The notes beneath the pieces are model-generated. The model had not been told where the DNA came from. It was given only the letters and a program-made list of their open reading frames with translations, and searched no databases. Positions 25,101 to 33,290 of a stretch of 64,000 nt of DNA are shown here, one piece after another. Both the position numbers and the translations under genes were made by a program. Source of the stretch: Misgurnus anguillicaudatus (taxonomy: Eukaryota > Chordata > Actinopteri > Cypriniformes > Cobitidae); assembly GCF_027580225.2 (NCBI RefSeq), contig NC_073354.2:13573501-13637500 (forward strand), in the 5' to 3' direction. Positions within the stretch are counted from its first letter, which is position 1. Every line of letters starts with the position of its first letter.

Positions 25101-28100
25101 AATAAGAACTCCTTATGACATCATAAGGAGAGCCAAATTTCAACGACCTATTTTCTCATGTGCTTGTAGAGAATGGTTTACCAAAACTAAGTTACTGGGT
25201 TGATCTTTTTCACATTTTCTAGGTTGATAAAAGCACTGGGGACCCAATATTAGCACTTAAACATGGAAATAGTCAGATTTTCATGCCATGGCCCCTTTAA
25301 ATTTATCTTGAAAATGGGCAAAGATTAATCGCGATTAATCACATACAAAATAAAAGTGATGTGTGCTATGTGTAATTATTATACATATATATAAACATAT
25401 ATATATAAACAAAAATAACACACAAACCTTCGTGTATGTATTTAAGAAACATTTACACGTGTATATATTTAAGCAATATCGCTCGAGTAGGAGTGTGATA
25501 TAGCTCTATATCATCACGGCTGTGATTAGGCCAGAGGCACGAGGCCGCAGGCCGAGTGCCGGAGGCAGTCGCGGCCGTGATGATATAGAGCTGTGTCGCA
25601 CGACTCCGAGAGCGATATTGCTTTTATACAACAGTTCGACGGCACACGTTTGAAAAACGAAAACTAGAAAACAACAACGGAGTTATTTTAAAAGCCTCTT
25701 TGTTTGAGAACTACTTCTTCCGCCACGGATTTGAGGGCGGCCAGAATGACAGGTAAAACTTTCGGCTGCTTTGAAGCTCATAACAACTCAATGGACGGAA
25801 AAGCCGTTTCTTTATATTACCGTTTCTTGGTCACAAAGTGTAGTTTTAAGATTAGTTCAGTCGAGAATGTATCTGTATTATATTTAAATCTGCAGTCGAT
25901 TAGTAAAGATAGCGCCTGTTTGAACGTTTGCTTAGTGAGATTCGGTACAAATGAGAACCAAAGCATGAGCGGACATCAGTGTTCACTCGCCCCGCTGACC
26001 ACCGCCCTCTCTGGGCTACATTTCTGAAAGGGATTCCCTGGCTCTCATGTTGGCCTTGTTTGTTTATGATCGTCAAAATGAGATCAAATCAGCAGTATTT
26101 GGTGTCATGATCAAACTTGTACTTGTTTTTTTATTCATATTTAGTGTCTTTTGTGTTGTTATTGTTTTGGCGCGAGGTAAAAGTCAATAAAACTATACTT
26201 GTGAAACGTTACTATTGCTTTCTCATTTATTCTTAACGCGATACGAGCACTCGATTATTATTATTAAACTTTGTTCTTGTCAGTACTATACAAAACGGTT
26301 TTTTATAAGTGTCAGAGAGATGTTCTTGCATGCTGCTTATATATCAGTGGCGATATCTCATAATATGTTTTAATAGTCACGTCACGATAAAGTAAATGAT
26401 CAATGTCCACATTTAAAAGCTGCGGGGCTTACCTTCAGTTCCACGGTGTTTTCGCGTTCTGATAAAAGATATAGCTCCAGAAAAAAACGAGTGTTTATAT
26501 TCCTCTTTCCAAGTGTTAATCATCCACACGATGTGACAAGACATTTCTCCCATTAACTTTAACGTAACATCCAAGAGCGCTGATCTTTGACGGAATAATA
26601 CTTCTGATTGGGGATTCACAGACTGATTTATGAGCTAGTAAACTAATGAGACACACACACGGAGAGTGATTCACACAGCGCGTCTGTGTTTTTCCATTCA
26701 GAGATGAGCCTGCTTAGGACCTCCATTCACTAGGTGGCGGAATAATACGAAAGGTGAAGCGGTTACAGTGCCGTTATCAGTACAATATCGTATAGCTCTT
26801 AGCCAATCAGATTCGAGAACCAGAAAGAACTGTTGTATAAATTTATTTATATTTTTATTTATTCTATATCAGGGGTCCCCAACAAGTCGCTCGCGAGCTA
26901 CTGGTAGCTCGCTCGTGGGTTTATTTATTTATTTTTTCTGTGGTTATGGCGCATTTGGATGTCTGTTTAGTGTTACAAGCGCCTGTGGTAGTAAAGACTG
27001 GGTGCGTGTTTGACGTCGCGTTGAGCTTTGTAGACCAGCGTATCATATGACATCAGTGATTTAACATGTATGATTAAAAAACAAACAGCCCTGCTGAAAA
27101 AAACAGCATACCAGCAAGACCATCATATGTTGTGTTTTGGTGCTGGTCTGCTAGTGAACACCAACTAAACCAGCATCAAACCAGCATCAGCACCAGCATT
27201 AGCACCAGCTAAACCAGCAACAAACCAGCATTAGCACCAGCTTAACCAGCATTAGCACCAGCATCCCATGCTGGTCATACCAGCATATGTTGTGTTTTGG
27301 TGCTGGTATGCTGTGACCACCAGCTAAACCAGCATAGACCAGCATAATTCCCATGCTGGTCCATGCTGGTTTGATGCTGTTTTTTTCAGCAGGGAGATTG
27401 TCCGCGCACCTGCACCGCGGCAACCGGACGATCCGCGCAACGCTGTGAAACTTGTGTGCTCCAAAATCACTTTTAGAAAAATGTATTAGATAGTTTAGTA
27501 TTTTAACGTTAAGTAAGACACTTTATTGGTTCAGACTGCAGATATTTTTTTGGATTTTGTAAAAAAAAAAACATTTGCAAACGCTTTTTATTACATTTAT
27601 TAAATTGTGTCATCTGTTACATAGGGACTACTGAACAGACAACAAAGCTTAAGAGTCCTTTTGAAAGTCCCAAGGCCCAATGGCTTTTTTAATAGAAAAA
27701 AAACAAAAGACGATCAACAAAATATTAATAACTGATACACAGTGACAGTGAATTGTGACTTTTTTACTGTACTTAATATTATTTCATCAATATTTAGATT
27801 GATGAGATTCTTTAGAAAGTTGTTGTCTGTTGTGTAAATCTTGTTTAACTTCAACATTGAGGTGTTAGGTTTTAGCTCTATTATCTTTCTTCTTGTACAT
27901 TGACATGTACGTGATGAACTATTGTGCATTTTTTTAGCCTATACCTTTAATATAAGATACTTTAGGACTTTTATTCAAGCAGTACTGAAATGGGTCAAAT
28001 AGACTCGTTTTTGCAATAAGATATCTGCATTTAAAGGCGGGGTGCATGATCTCTAAAAGCCAATTTTTACAATTGAAATCACCTAAACAAACACGCCCCT

Positions 28101-28894
28101 ACCCCAATAGAATCTGTACCGTCTTTTGATAGACCCGCCCCACACATACACAACCCAGGCAACGATGTTGGTTAGTAGACACGCCCCACTGCCAATTGGC
28201 TACAACAAGTGTGCTTTGGTACTCAGCCTGACTCCCTTTTCCAAAGTGATGCACCCCGCCTTTAAAGATGGTTTACTCTTTACACATCTGGAAGACACAA
28301 GTATGTATGGAGCTATAAATAAATGTATTGTGGAAAAATACATCTGGATTACCCAAAGATGGAACTTGATGAAATATGTTTGAGTTCATGTTCTATCTTC
28401 AACAATAATATTGACTTTTGATTGCGGACTTGGTAAATCTGAGCTCAGTTTTTTATTTGTGAGGTATTTCAAGATCAAATGTATATTTGACATGCACAGT
28501 TATACGCCTTATACAACTTGCAATAAAATTTAGGTAAGCACATAAAGATTTCTGGGTCTTTTCTCAGGAGTCTTAAACAATACTTCCCATTTGCTTTGCA
28601 TTTAATCTCACTGATAATAAATGATAAAGATATTAAAAGGATCTCATCTGTAATTTTTCTTTCTTATGGGGCAATGGCATTCTTCCAAAAGTATTTGGTT
28701 CCAGCTAGGATGACTCTTGCTTAGCAAAGACACAATTGGGGATAGGGTGGTGGTTGATATCAAAAGATCTGGCATTGCAAAGTTCCAGATAGGAAGTCAA
28801 ACATGGTTAAGTCAAAAAGAAGGACTGAAATAATGTGAAGATTTGTAAAAATTGTGGACAGAGTTTAGCAGAAAGGAAAGTTAAGCGAAAACAG

Positions 28895-28951
<57 letters not shown>

Positions 28952-28964
28952 TGTGTGTGTGTGT

Positions 28965-29020
<56 letters not shown>

Positions 29021-31524
29021 CACTTGTGGCACACCAAACACTCTTCTGTAACCATGGCAGCTGTACTCCAAACCAGAATGAAACCATGCCTTCATTGGAG
29101 ATGACATAACATCAACATCAACAACATCATCAACAACAACAACAACAGGGACATCGGCAACAAAACAACTCAAACAAATTAAGTAATTGCAATGACAGCA
29201 CATAATGATGACCCTCAGCACGTGGAACATGTTGATTCCTGCTTTCCCCTGCCTGCATGACCCACGATCACGCTTGCGTAAACAAATCTAAGATAGAGGA
29301 GCACAATCGAGGACCATCTTATTCAGGAACTTGGAAAATATCAAAGTTTAACCCCAATGTAAACTTTTACAACTTTTTATGGCTGTTCAGTAGCCTGTTT
29401 TAAAATCACTCAACCTCACGTGTTTGTTCAAACCCAACCAAGCAAACTATTTAACCGTCAGTGTGAATGAGAGCTTAAAACATGCCAAGAGGAAGATACA
29501 GATATGCCGCGGGCATATAAATGAGAGTGACTGACCGCACTCGAGGCGGCATCGCAATTACGTGTTTTCGCCAATAGTGGCCCGCAGCAGGTGGATCTCA
29601 TTACGGATCCGCCTCTTCTGATATAACTGCACGCGCACAAACAACGTCATAACTCATAACCTCATAATCTTTCATCTTCGTTTCTCTTTGCCACTGTTGC
29701 CACCCAGAACCACGCTGGGCCACACTACTACCAGACCAATCAAACCCTGCAAAAATATCATAATTCATGTGTGGCAAAGCCCACAGCGGGGTGGAGCCAC
29801 ACACACCACGGCAATGAAGGCCTGCTCTCTGGTTGGCCAGAAGTGTGTAATTACCATAAAGTGTGGTATGATGGGAAAGCAGCATTGAACAGCAGCACAG
29901 GCTGAAATGAAAGGGCAGCGGAGAGAGAAACATGAGGTAAAGCAGTACTGTAAAACAGTTGGCGCCCCCAAACTGCTTTTTAAAAGTGACTCTGGCTCCT
30001 AACAATAGCCTTTGTGTGTGTGACAATGTCATGGTTGATAGCTTCAACACACCACTGCGGCTCTTTCAAATAACAAGAGAGGGTAAAAACGAATTCACTT
30101 GGGCAGGCTTGACGTCAGTTACGACTGAGAATGCCACTTATTGTGGATCTGTGTCTATGCATGTGCGTGTGCATGTGTCTAGAGTCTTCCCTACTCTTAA
30201 GGAATTCACTTGGATGAATGTTTTGGCCTGGGTGCAAGAAAAAGTTCCCATGATTGCATTTGTACTGTACAGGAGAACAATCAGTGATTTGACAGATGGG
30301 GGTCTCTACGGTATTTCATTCATTAGGTCAATTCCTTTGCTACAATGCTTGGTCAATTACACCAATTTTTTTTAGGTTGTGTTTTGATACTCTCAATGGA
30401 GACCTCAAGAGTTCCTAAGCTAAGCAGCGGAGCATCATTTTGAAAACAGTGATCTCCGCTTCTCCGGATGGACTAAATATAAACGAATGTGGCATTCTTA
30501 ACGATTGGGTTGGTGAGCCCAAATTTTAGTGCGCGCACACACACAGATACACAGAGCTGTTTCTCTCTCCATCTCTGGCTCTCTCACCACACACATAAAA
30601 CAGCATAGAGAGGCCTTGAAACTCGAGCAGGAGAGAACAACGGCGGTAGTGTGTCTGTCTCACGGTGGCTGGACTTCTTGACGACTGCCTGTTACCAGAG
30701 GTCGCTGTGTCATGCCGGTAAACCAGTGATCACTGTATGGAGATGTTACATACACACGCGCAACGTTAAATGCAATAGGTAAGCAAACAGCAATGCACTG
30801 TCAAGAGCTGTGTATATGCATCTCTCTTTAATAGGCTGTTCAGGAACATCCCCGCCCCTCTAGAGAGGAAAGCCGGGGATGAGCGCAGCAGCAGCATTCC
30901 CAACATATTAACTGCGTTATGCACAGCAGAGTAAACCCCCGCTGATGCGCGCAACTGCGCGTAATGGCAACATGCCCATGAGCGCGGAAATATGGCACAT
31001 TTGGCAGGATTGTAAATGCACCACACATTCACAAACTAACAGACACTAAAAATGGTTTGCTCAATTGTGTTAGCAACGCAAGGGTCAAGGGTTCGATGTC
31101 AGAGAAAGCAACATGTACTTAAAAAATGATTAAAATGTACATTTTTAAGAGCGCGCTTATCGTGTCCCTGAGGTCCCAGCGGATTACCCACCGACCCTTT
31201 ATCTGGTGCTTTCGTGCACACTCCCCGTCCCTCCAGCAGAGCCTGCAGCGGTTTGATCTCCCCCGGACGATGCAGACAGCTCAGCCCGGTACCGCAGCGC
31301 GCCGTGTACACTCCGCACGCCTGGCCCTCGCTGAGCGCGCACGTCATGCAGCATCCGCAACCCGGCTCCCGTACGCTCTCGGTGCAGTCCCGGGGCAGCG
31401 GTTTACACAGCACCAGCGCTCCGTCGTCGCACGGCTCGCAACGGATCACGGGGCTGACGCTTTCAGCCAGCCGGGCGAACGCTGCGAGCAGGGCGGTCAG
31501 GCAGAGCGCACACAGTCCCGTCAT
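4219..31524 (-). CDS. igfbp3: igfbp3: insulin-like growth factor-binding protein 3, complete coding gene of four exons
   Basis: Secreted carrier that binds IGF-1 and IGF-2 in extracellular fluid and controls their access to the IGF receptor; this role is known for the family, not shown here. Coding exons are 31524-31188, 23454-23174, 22916-22797 and 4344-4219, with phases 1, 0 and 0 at the joins. The total is 864 nt, 287 residues plus TAA, close to the roughly 290 residues of human IGFBP-3. Order: signal peptide (about 1-24), N-terminal IGFBP domain with 12 cysteines and the GCGCC motif, variable linker (about 113-200), then a thyroglobulin type-1 domain with 6 cysteines, the CWCV motif and a basic KGRKRG patch matching the heparin-binding/nuclear-localisation segment of IGFBP-3. 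The REPGCGCC, LQALLEGRGVC, SKRETEY and VDKYGQPLPG stretches favour IGFBP3 over IGFBP5. Introns are 7.7 kb, 257 bp and 18.5 kb and carry many transposons, but no coding exon is interrupted. Confidence 0.96.
4688..4856. mobile_element. GTACC-type MITE in igfbp3 intron-distal 3' flank of exon 3 (intron 3)
   Basis: Short element with ends CCAGCTGTCACTGGG and CCCCAGTTACAGCTGG and an interior of GTACTAATATGAAC-like words. It is the same family as the elements near 600-728, 11770-13790, 23010-23139 and 24044-24228. Confidence 0.7.
4867..5416. mobile_element. TTAA-flanked inverted-repeat element, 550 bp
   Basis: Ends AAGGACACTCCACTTTTT and AAAAAGTGGAGTGTCCCT, flanked by TTAA at 4863-4866 and 5417-5420. 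The inverted repeat continues inward about 100 bp, through GATTCCATTCAGCTGATCTC and its complement near 5325. There is no coding frame. Confidence 0.85.
5431..6490. mobile_element. Long inverted-repeat element, interrupted by a second MITE
   Basis: The outer arms TAAACTGATCTGA and GTTGTGTTATAGTCAC recur as their reverse complement at 6440-6490, with further pairing through the repeated Phe/Val-rich frames on both strands. The 460-bp element at 5671-6130 sits in its middle. A degenerate half copy of the arm appears near 56230-56345. Confidence 0.7.
5671..6130. mobile_element. TA-flanked MITE with long terminal inverted repeats, 460 bp
   Basis: The arms start CACTGCAAAAAATGATGTTC and are repeated in reverse complement at the right end, with pairing over more than 100 bp. 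TA dinucleotides flank both ends (5669-5670 and 6131-6132), as expected for Tc1/mariner-type target duplication. It is nested in the larger inverted-repeat element. Confidence 0.75.
7135..7171. repeat. (CA)n microsatellite
   Basis: Uninterrupted CA repeat of about 18 units. A second (CA)n tract lies at 7492-7523, and short TC and GGAA tracts lie at 6955-6975 and 7590-7610. Confidence 0.95.
7492..7523. repeat. (CA)n microsatellite
   Basis: About 16 CA units, 320 bp from the previous CA tract. Confidence 0.95.
8674..8726. repeat. Poly(A) plus (TA)n tract
   Basis: A run of A followed by about 17 TA units. It is the left half of a TA tract split by the hAT insertion at 8727-10037. Confidence 0.9.
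8727..10037. mobile_element. Non-autonomous hAT-type element inserted in a TA tract
   Basis: Termini TAGGGCTGTCAATAGATTAA and TTAATTTTGACAGCCCTA form inverted repeats, and ATATATAT stands on both sides as expected for an 8-bp hAT duplication (uninformative in a TA tract). Subterminal GATTAATCGC and ACGCGTTA motifs are repeated. No transposase frame remains in the 1311 bp. Confidence 0.8.
10038..10123. repeat. (TA)n microsatellite
   Basis: More than 40 uninterrupted TA units at the right edge of the hAT element. Confidence 0.95.
10280..10499. mobile_element. 220-bp hairpin element with AT target duplication
   Basis: Nearly the whole element is an inverted repeat; the ends are GGGCTTTATGCCCAGC and its complement. 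A related copy of the flanking sequence at 8285-8300 reads straight through (GCGAGAGCAATTCGAGAAC) without the element. Comparing the two gives a 2-bp AT duplication at 10278-10279 and 10500-10501. AT duplications are characteristic of ISL2EU-type transposons. Confidence 0.85.
11800..12104. mobile_element. CCAGC-rich inverted-repeat MITE, 305 bp
   Basis: Ends CCCTACTGAAAAATCCAGC and GCTGGATTTTTCAGTAGGG, flanked by TA on both sides. The interior is made of many CCAGC/GCTGG words in both orientations, so nearly the whole element can fold. A related copy is at 27089-27394. Confidence 0.85.
12165..13740. repeat. Minisatellite, roughly 38 copies of a 40-42 bp unit
   Basis: Units read GGTACCAATGTGTACCTCTG then AGGTACTCACATGAACTCTTT, with variation in length and sequence. 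Larger blocks of several units also recur, for example 12840-12960 against 12960-13080. The unit is made of the same words found once or twice in other members of this MITE family. Minus-strand frames such as repeated SEVHIGTK and YLRGTHWYQ are by-products of the repeat and not genes. Confidence 0.9.
14355..14820. repeat. Diverged copy of the 8310-8640 / 10130-10235 segment lacking the hAT insertion
   Basis: Shared stretches include GAATGCAGGGACTGAATGCA and GTTACAGAAGCCATCAAT, in the same order and strand as at 8380-8440, followed by the AAACAGATTT-ACAAT stretch seen at 10205. The copy therefore represents the family sequence without the 1.3-kb element. Confidence 0.7.
14830..15840. other. 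Intron sequence without recognised feature
   Basis: GC-richer than average in 14920-15250 and open on both strands there, but no splice-supported coding similarity is recognisable. Confidence 0.4.
15899..16356. mobile_element. hAT-type MITE, 458 bp, with perfect 8-bp target duplication
   Basis: GTAAAAAG occurs at 15891-15898 and 16357-16364. The right end reads GCCAATGCACACCCCTA; the left end GCGGGGTGTC is diverged. The interior has repeated AATCGATTC/GAATTGAAT words. The flanks join to form one continuous dispersed repeat (about 15843-17395, starting ATAGACTGTAAAAAATATGG), showing insertion into an older repeat. Confidence 0.8.
17100..17400. repeat. Dispersed repeat, also present at 48800-49080
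   Basis: Both places share CTAGTGGCTAAA, a GTTATCA-AAATAAA stretch and the longer GCCGTTTGTTTATGTTGTT followed by GCTGCTGAAA and CGTCTATA, in the same order. Probably the right half of an old transposon. Confidence 0.7.
17527..17780. mobile_element. Imperfect inverted-repeat element
   Basis: Left arm GTTCACACGGGGCGTAAGCG faces right arm CGCTTTTGTCCCGTGTAAAT, with CCAATCAGATTG and CCAATGTGATTGG inside. Target duplication is not resolved. Confidence 0.5.
17790..19010. other. Intron sequence, nothing recognised
   Basis: No repeat ends, RNA genes or spliced coding similarity noticed. A GC-richer patch at 18190-18540 begins TGTCACGAGCCGG but I could not match it to a known class. Confidence 0.4.
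19018..19881. mobile_element. hAT-like element, 864 bp
   Basis: Termini CAGTGTTGGGAACGTTCA and TGAACTCGTTCAGGCACAAC with final ACTG. Subterminal regions are rich in GTTCA and TGAAC words in both orientations, typical of hAT subterminal repeats. The adjacent 8-bp flanks do not match, so the target site has decayed or an end is misplaced. No transposase. Confidence 0.6.
20334..21951. mobile_element. 1.6-kb DNA transposon with ATT duplication and a zinc-finger-like relic
   Basis: Ends GGCCCTCATTTATCA and TGATAAATGAGGGCC form inverted repeats, flanked by ATT at 20331-20333 and 21952-21954. Inner sequence near both ends repeats GCGTACACC and TTACGCC motifs. It contains the open frame described separately. 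Confidence 0.75.
20604..21077 (+). pseudogene. Degenerate BED-finger-like frame inside the 20334-21951 element
   Basis: A 157-codon open frame ending MINK. Near residues 130-143 it reads SSWNLKQHIARKHKD, the C-terminal half of a BED-type zinc finger as found at the N terminus of hAT transposases. The paired cysteines expected about 20 residues earlier are disrupted (a single Cys-Gly pair at ECGE). No RNase H-like transposase core follows, so this is probably a transposase remnant or a captured DNA-binding exon. The ORF start is arbitrary. Confidence 0.45.
22797..22916 (-). CDS. igfbp3: igfbp3 coding exon 3 (start of thyroglobulin type-1 domain)
   Basis: Exon of exactly 120 nt (40 residues, phase 0 at both ends), with acceptor CAG at 22919-22917 and donor CAG|GTAATT at 22796. 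It begins GPCRREMESVLK and contains IPNCDQKGFYKKKQ, the conserved start of the IGFBP thyroglobulin-like C-domain. It supplies two of the six C-domain cysteines. The frame is too short to stand out as an isolated ORF; it was found by homology of motifs and by its position between exons 2 and 4. The 257-bp intron separating it from exon 2 contains a miniature transposon. Confidence 0.95.
23010..23139. mobile_element. GTACC-type MITE within igfbp3 intron 2
   Basis: Left end CACTTGGGCAGTACCCTT, right end CCCAGTGACAGCTAGGGAC. It fills about half of the 257-bp intron between exons 2 and 3, leaving a donor at 23173 and an acceptor at 22917 that both look intact. Confidence 0.75.
23174..23454 (-). 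CDS. igfbp3: igfbp3 coding exon 2 (variable linker domain)
   Basis: Exon of 281 nt, entering in phase 1 and leaving in phase 0. The acceptor is ATTCAG just upstream (23457-23455) and the donor is a strong GTAAGT at 23173-23168. It encodes residues 113-206, the poorly conserved central linker. This part is acidic at its start (DEEGEE), then rich in Ser, Gln and Lys. Two N-glycosylation sequons are visible, NGT and NFS. It ends SLESKRETEY, nearly the same as the end of the equivalent exon in mammalian IGFBP-3 and the best single diagnostic of the paralogue. The linker is where this family is phosphorylated, glycosylated and cut by proteases; that is family knowledge. Confidence 0.94.
24044..24228. 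mobile_element. GTACC-type MITE, well-preserved copy
   Basis: Terminal inverted repeats ATGGTCCCTAGCTGTCACT and AGTGACAGCTAGGGACCAT extend about 30 bp each, enclosing GTACAT/GTACC words. It is the best local reference copy for the family that grew into the minisatellite at 12165-13740. Confidence 0.8.
24847..25296. mobile_element. Left-degraded copy of the 46246-46736 TTAA element
   Basis: Shares GTCCCCAGAGCACATATGTG and the right end TCATGCCATGGCCCCT followed by TTAA (25297-25300). The left terminus is not recognisable. Confidence 0.75.
25472..25622. repeat. Hairpin with CpG-rich loop
   Basis: AGCAATATCGCTC and GAGCGATATTGCT are the ends of an inverted repeat that pairs through TGATATAGCTCTATATCATC and its complement. 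It directly abuts the element at 25625-26839 and may be part of the same mobile unit. A half copy of the 41140 MITE lies just before it (25316-25465). Confidence 0.6.
25625..26839. mobile_element. 1.2-kb inverted-repeat element
   Basis: Ends TATACAACAGTTC and GAACTGTTGTATA. Contains a 107-codon plus-strand frame (25704-26027) with no recognisable domain. Class and target duplication are not resolved. Confidence 0.55.
27089..27394. mobile_element. CCAGCAT-rich inverted-repeat MITE, 306 bp
   Basis: Ends CCCTGCTGAAAAAAACAGC and GCTGTTTTTTTCAGCAGGG, with an interior of repeated ACCAGCAT and ATGCTGGT words. Clearly related in design to 11800-12104, though the repeated core word differs. Confidence 0.8.
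28035..28261. mobile_element. TTAA-flanked MITE, 227 bp
   Basis: Ends AGGCGGGGTGCATGAT and GTGATGCACCCCGCCT, with TTAA at 28031-28034 and 28262-28265. The interior contains ACGCCCC/GGGGCG-like words and CCAATTGGC. Confidence 0.85.
28897..29014. repeat. Compound (TC)n-(TG)n microsatellite
   Basis: About 19 TC units followed by about 40 TG units with a few interruptions. A CAA-rich tract follows at 29108-29150. Several overlapping His/Thr and Arg/Glu frames here are repeat artefacts. Confidence 0.95.
29160..31040. other. Proximal intron 1 of igfbp3, no recognised element
   Basis: Mostly unique-looking sequence. Long frames on both strands at 29600-30375 lack domain similarity or splice support. 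As the promoter-proximal intron of a hormone-regulated gene it could hold enhancers, but no motif cluster was identified by eye. Confidence 0.4.
31052..31140 (+). repeat. tRNA-derived SINE relic next to igfbp3 exon 1
   Basis: Contains GGGTTCGATGTCAG, matching an RNA polymerase III B box, preceded by TTAGCAACGC as in fish tRNA-type SINEs, and followed by an A-rich stretch. It starts about 50 bp inside intron 1. No target duplication resolved. Confidence 0.45.
31188..31524 (-). CDS. igfbp3: igfbp3 coding exon 1 (signal peptide and IGF-binding domain)
   Basis: The ATG at 31524 begins MTGLCALCLTALLAAFARL, a typical signal peptide, followed by the mature start near VSPVIRCEPC. The frame is open further upstream to about 31578, but that extension begins at a GTG codon, so 31524 is the start. 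All 12 N-domain cysteines are present, including the GCGCC motif that defines the family. The donor is GG|GTAATC at 31187-31186. It leaves one base (phase 1), which joins exon 2 to make an Asp codon. The frame stays open into the intron as far as 31099, so a long ORF here overstates the exon. The exon is markedly GC-rich compared with its AT-rich surroundings. Confidence 0.95.
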
Positions 31525-31699
31525 GGAGCCGAAGGGCTGAACGCGCACACGAGGGTAAAGGTCTGGAAAACCGTGCACGGCGTCAACTAGATGTGTGCTT
31601 ACAGGTCTGTAAAAAAGAGCAAGTTTTAGTGTGGAGACTGAGTTATGCTGTCACGGTTGGGTCTCTCCATCTGTAAGTGAGTTTAAAGGGAACTTCAGG

Positions 31700-31706
31700 T
31701 TTTATA
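31700..31706 (-). promoter_or_regulatory. TATA-like box of igfbp3
   Basis: TATAAAA on the minus strand, 176-182 bp upstream of the igfbp3 ATG. With normal spacing, transcription would begin near 31670-31675 and give a 5' leader of about 150 nt. Position and motif fit a core promoter; there is no transcript evidence here. Confidence 0.5.
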
Positions 31707-32545
31707 CAGGCAGGCAGGAAAGACACGGGCAGTAAGTCACTCCCCCCGGTATGAATTATGTAGTCACCGGTCCTCGGTCTTAAGGGACTGAGCGCAGCTC
31801 TAATGAAATCTCTCAACGCAAGAAACAATGACTGAAATACAGTCAATCTTATCCTAAGCATTTATGGGGCATTTATGTGCACTTGGAAAGCTCGAGTCCC
31901 ACAGTTTGGAGAGGAATCGGGTTTTATCCAAAAGATCATGCTTTTGCAAGCGTACGTTTAGTGGTTGGCACCTGTTGACTCCGCACAGGTAATGCAACTT
32001 ATAGTAATGTTGTATAAAACACAATAGACGACAAATGCTGCTTATTGATAAAATGAAAAAAAAGAAAATTAAGGTTTTACGCGCAAGTGCAGTGATTTAC
32101 AAAGGTGACATTAGAAAACATTTTTATTGGATAACTTTAGGGGTGCACAGAATAACAACACAAACTTAGTCTTAGACTAGAGAATTTGGTAGTTTATATT
32201 AAAATCAGTCAAGATTGTGGGTATCATTAAATTTCCAGTGCATTGCCCGATTTAATTTATAGCATCCTTATTCTGATTGGATGTAAAGCTTACATTGCAA
32301 TGTTTCTGCAATGACTTTTATTATTAATTTATTCTAATTTTTATTGTAATTTTTATTATGGTTTTATTATTATAACATTTTAGGGTTGAGGGTTATGTGA
32401 ATCTGGTCTGGCCTTGGTCTTGACTTGGCCTTGCCATTGGTATTGGTCTTGTTCTTGGTCTTGGTTAAGGTGTTCTTGACTACAACACTATAAAATACCA
32501 TACATTTTTGCATTTTTACAATAACAGCAGAAAATAACTGCTTTA

Positions 32546-32912
32546 AAGGGAACATTTCACAATACTTTTTAAATGTAAAATAAATCTTTGGTGTCCCCAG
32601 AGTACGTATGTGAAGTTCTAGCTCAAAATACCATATAGATAATTTATTATAACATGTTAAAATTGCCACTTTGTAGGTGTGAGCAAAAATGTGCTCTCCT
32701 TTAAAATGCAAATGAGTTGATCTCTGCACTAAATGGCAGTGCTGTGGTTGGATAGTGCAGGTTAAGGGGCGTTATTATCCCCTTTTGACATCACAAGGGG
32801 AGCCAAATTTCAATGAAATATTTTTTACATGCTTGCAGAGAATGGTTAACTTACGTTACTGGTTGTTATTTTTTTCACATTTTCTAGGTTAATAGAAGCA
32901 CTGGGTACCCAA
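32546..32912. mobile_element. Third copy of the 46246 TTAA element, right end missing
   Basis: TTAA at 32542-32545 then AGGGAACATTTCAC, followed by TCTTTGGTGTCCCCAGAG and the same internal order as the copy at 46246-46736. The right inverted repeat is not present. Confidence 0.7.
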
Positions 32913-33174
32913 TACAGCATCAGTCTATAAAACATGCCTTAGTTACCAGTAGTATGCACTACAACATAGTAGGAAATAGTTTGTTCCATGCCAAGGCAGT
33001 TTTAAAAATGGCCCAAACCACCTTTCTTTCACCACTGAATATTAGAGGAAATTTCTGGACACTGCAAAACAATGTGGAAAATGCTCTTTGGGTGGTCAGT
33101 CTCATGACACCTGCTGTACTGAGATCAGTCCATTCGCCCATACAGAATCTCCATTGTCCATTCGTAACCATCCA

Positions 33175-33290
33175 TGCATCCATCTATCCATCCATCGGTC
33201 GGTCAGTTCATCTGTCCATCTATCTTACCCTCTATCCATCTCTCTCTCTCTCTCTTTCTGTCTATCTCTCCTTCTCTCTGGGTGGTAAGA
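33175..33290. repeat. (ATCC)n/(TC)n simple repeat tract
   Basis: Imperfect CATC/CCAT units pass into TC-rich sequence; polymorphic-looking simple repeat. Confidence 0.8.

Noticed and set aside
28807..29230. His/Thr-rich and Arg/Glu-rich frames
   Set aside because: Translations of the TC/TG microsatellite.
29601..30375. Overlapping frames of 138-149 codons in intron 1
   Set aside because: No domain or family resemblance, no splice-site support, and both strands are open together by chance.
31099..31187. Extension of igfbp3 exon 1 to a stop at 31099
   Set aside because: The GTAATC donor at 31187 in phase 1 matches exon 2, and the extra residues have no family similarity.
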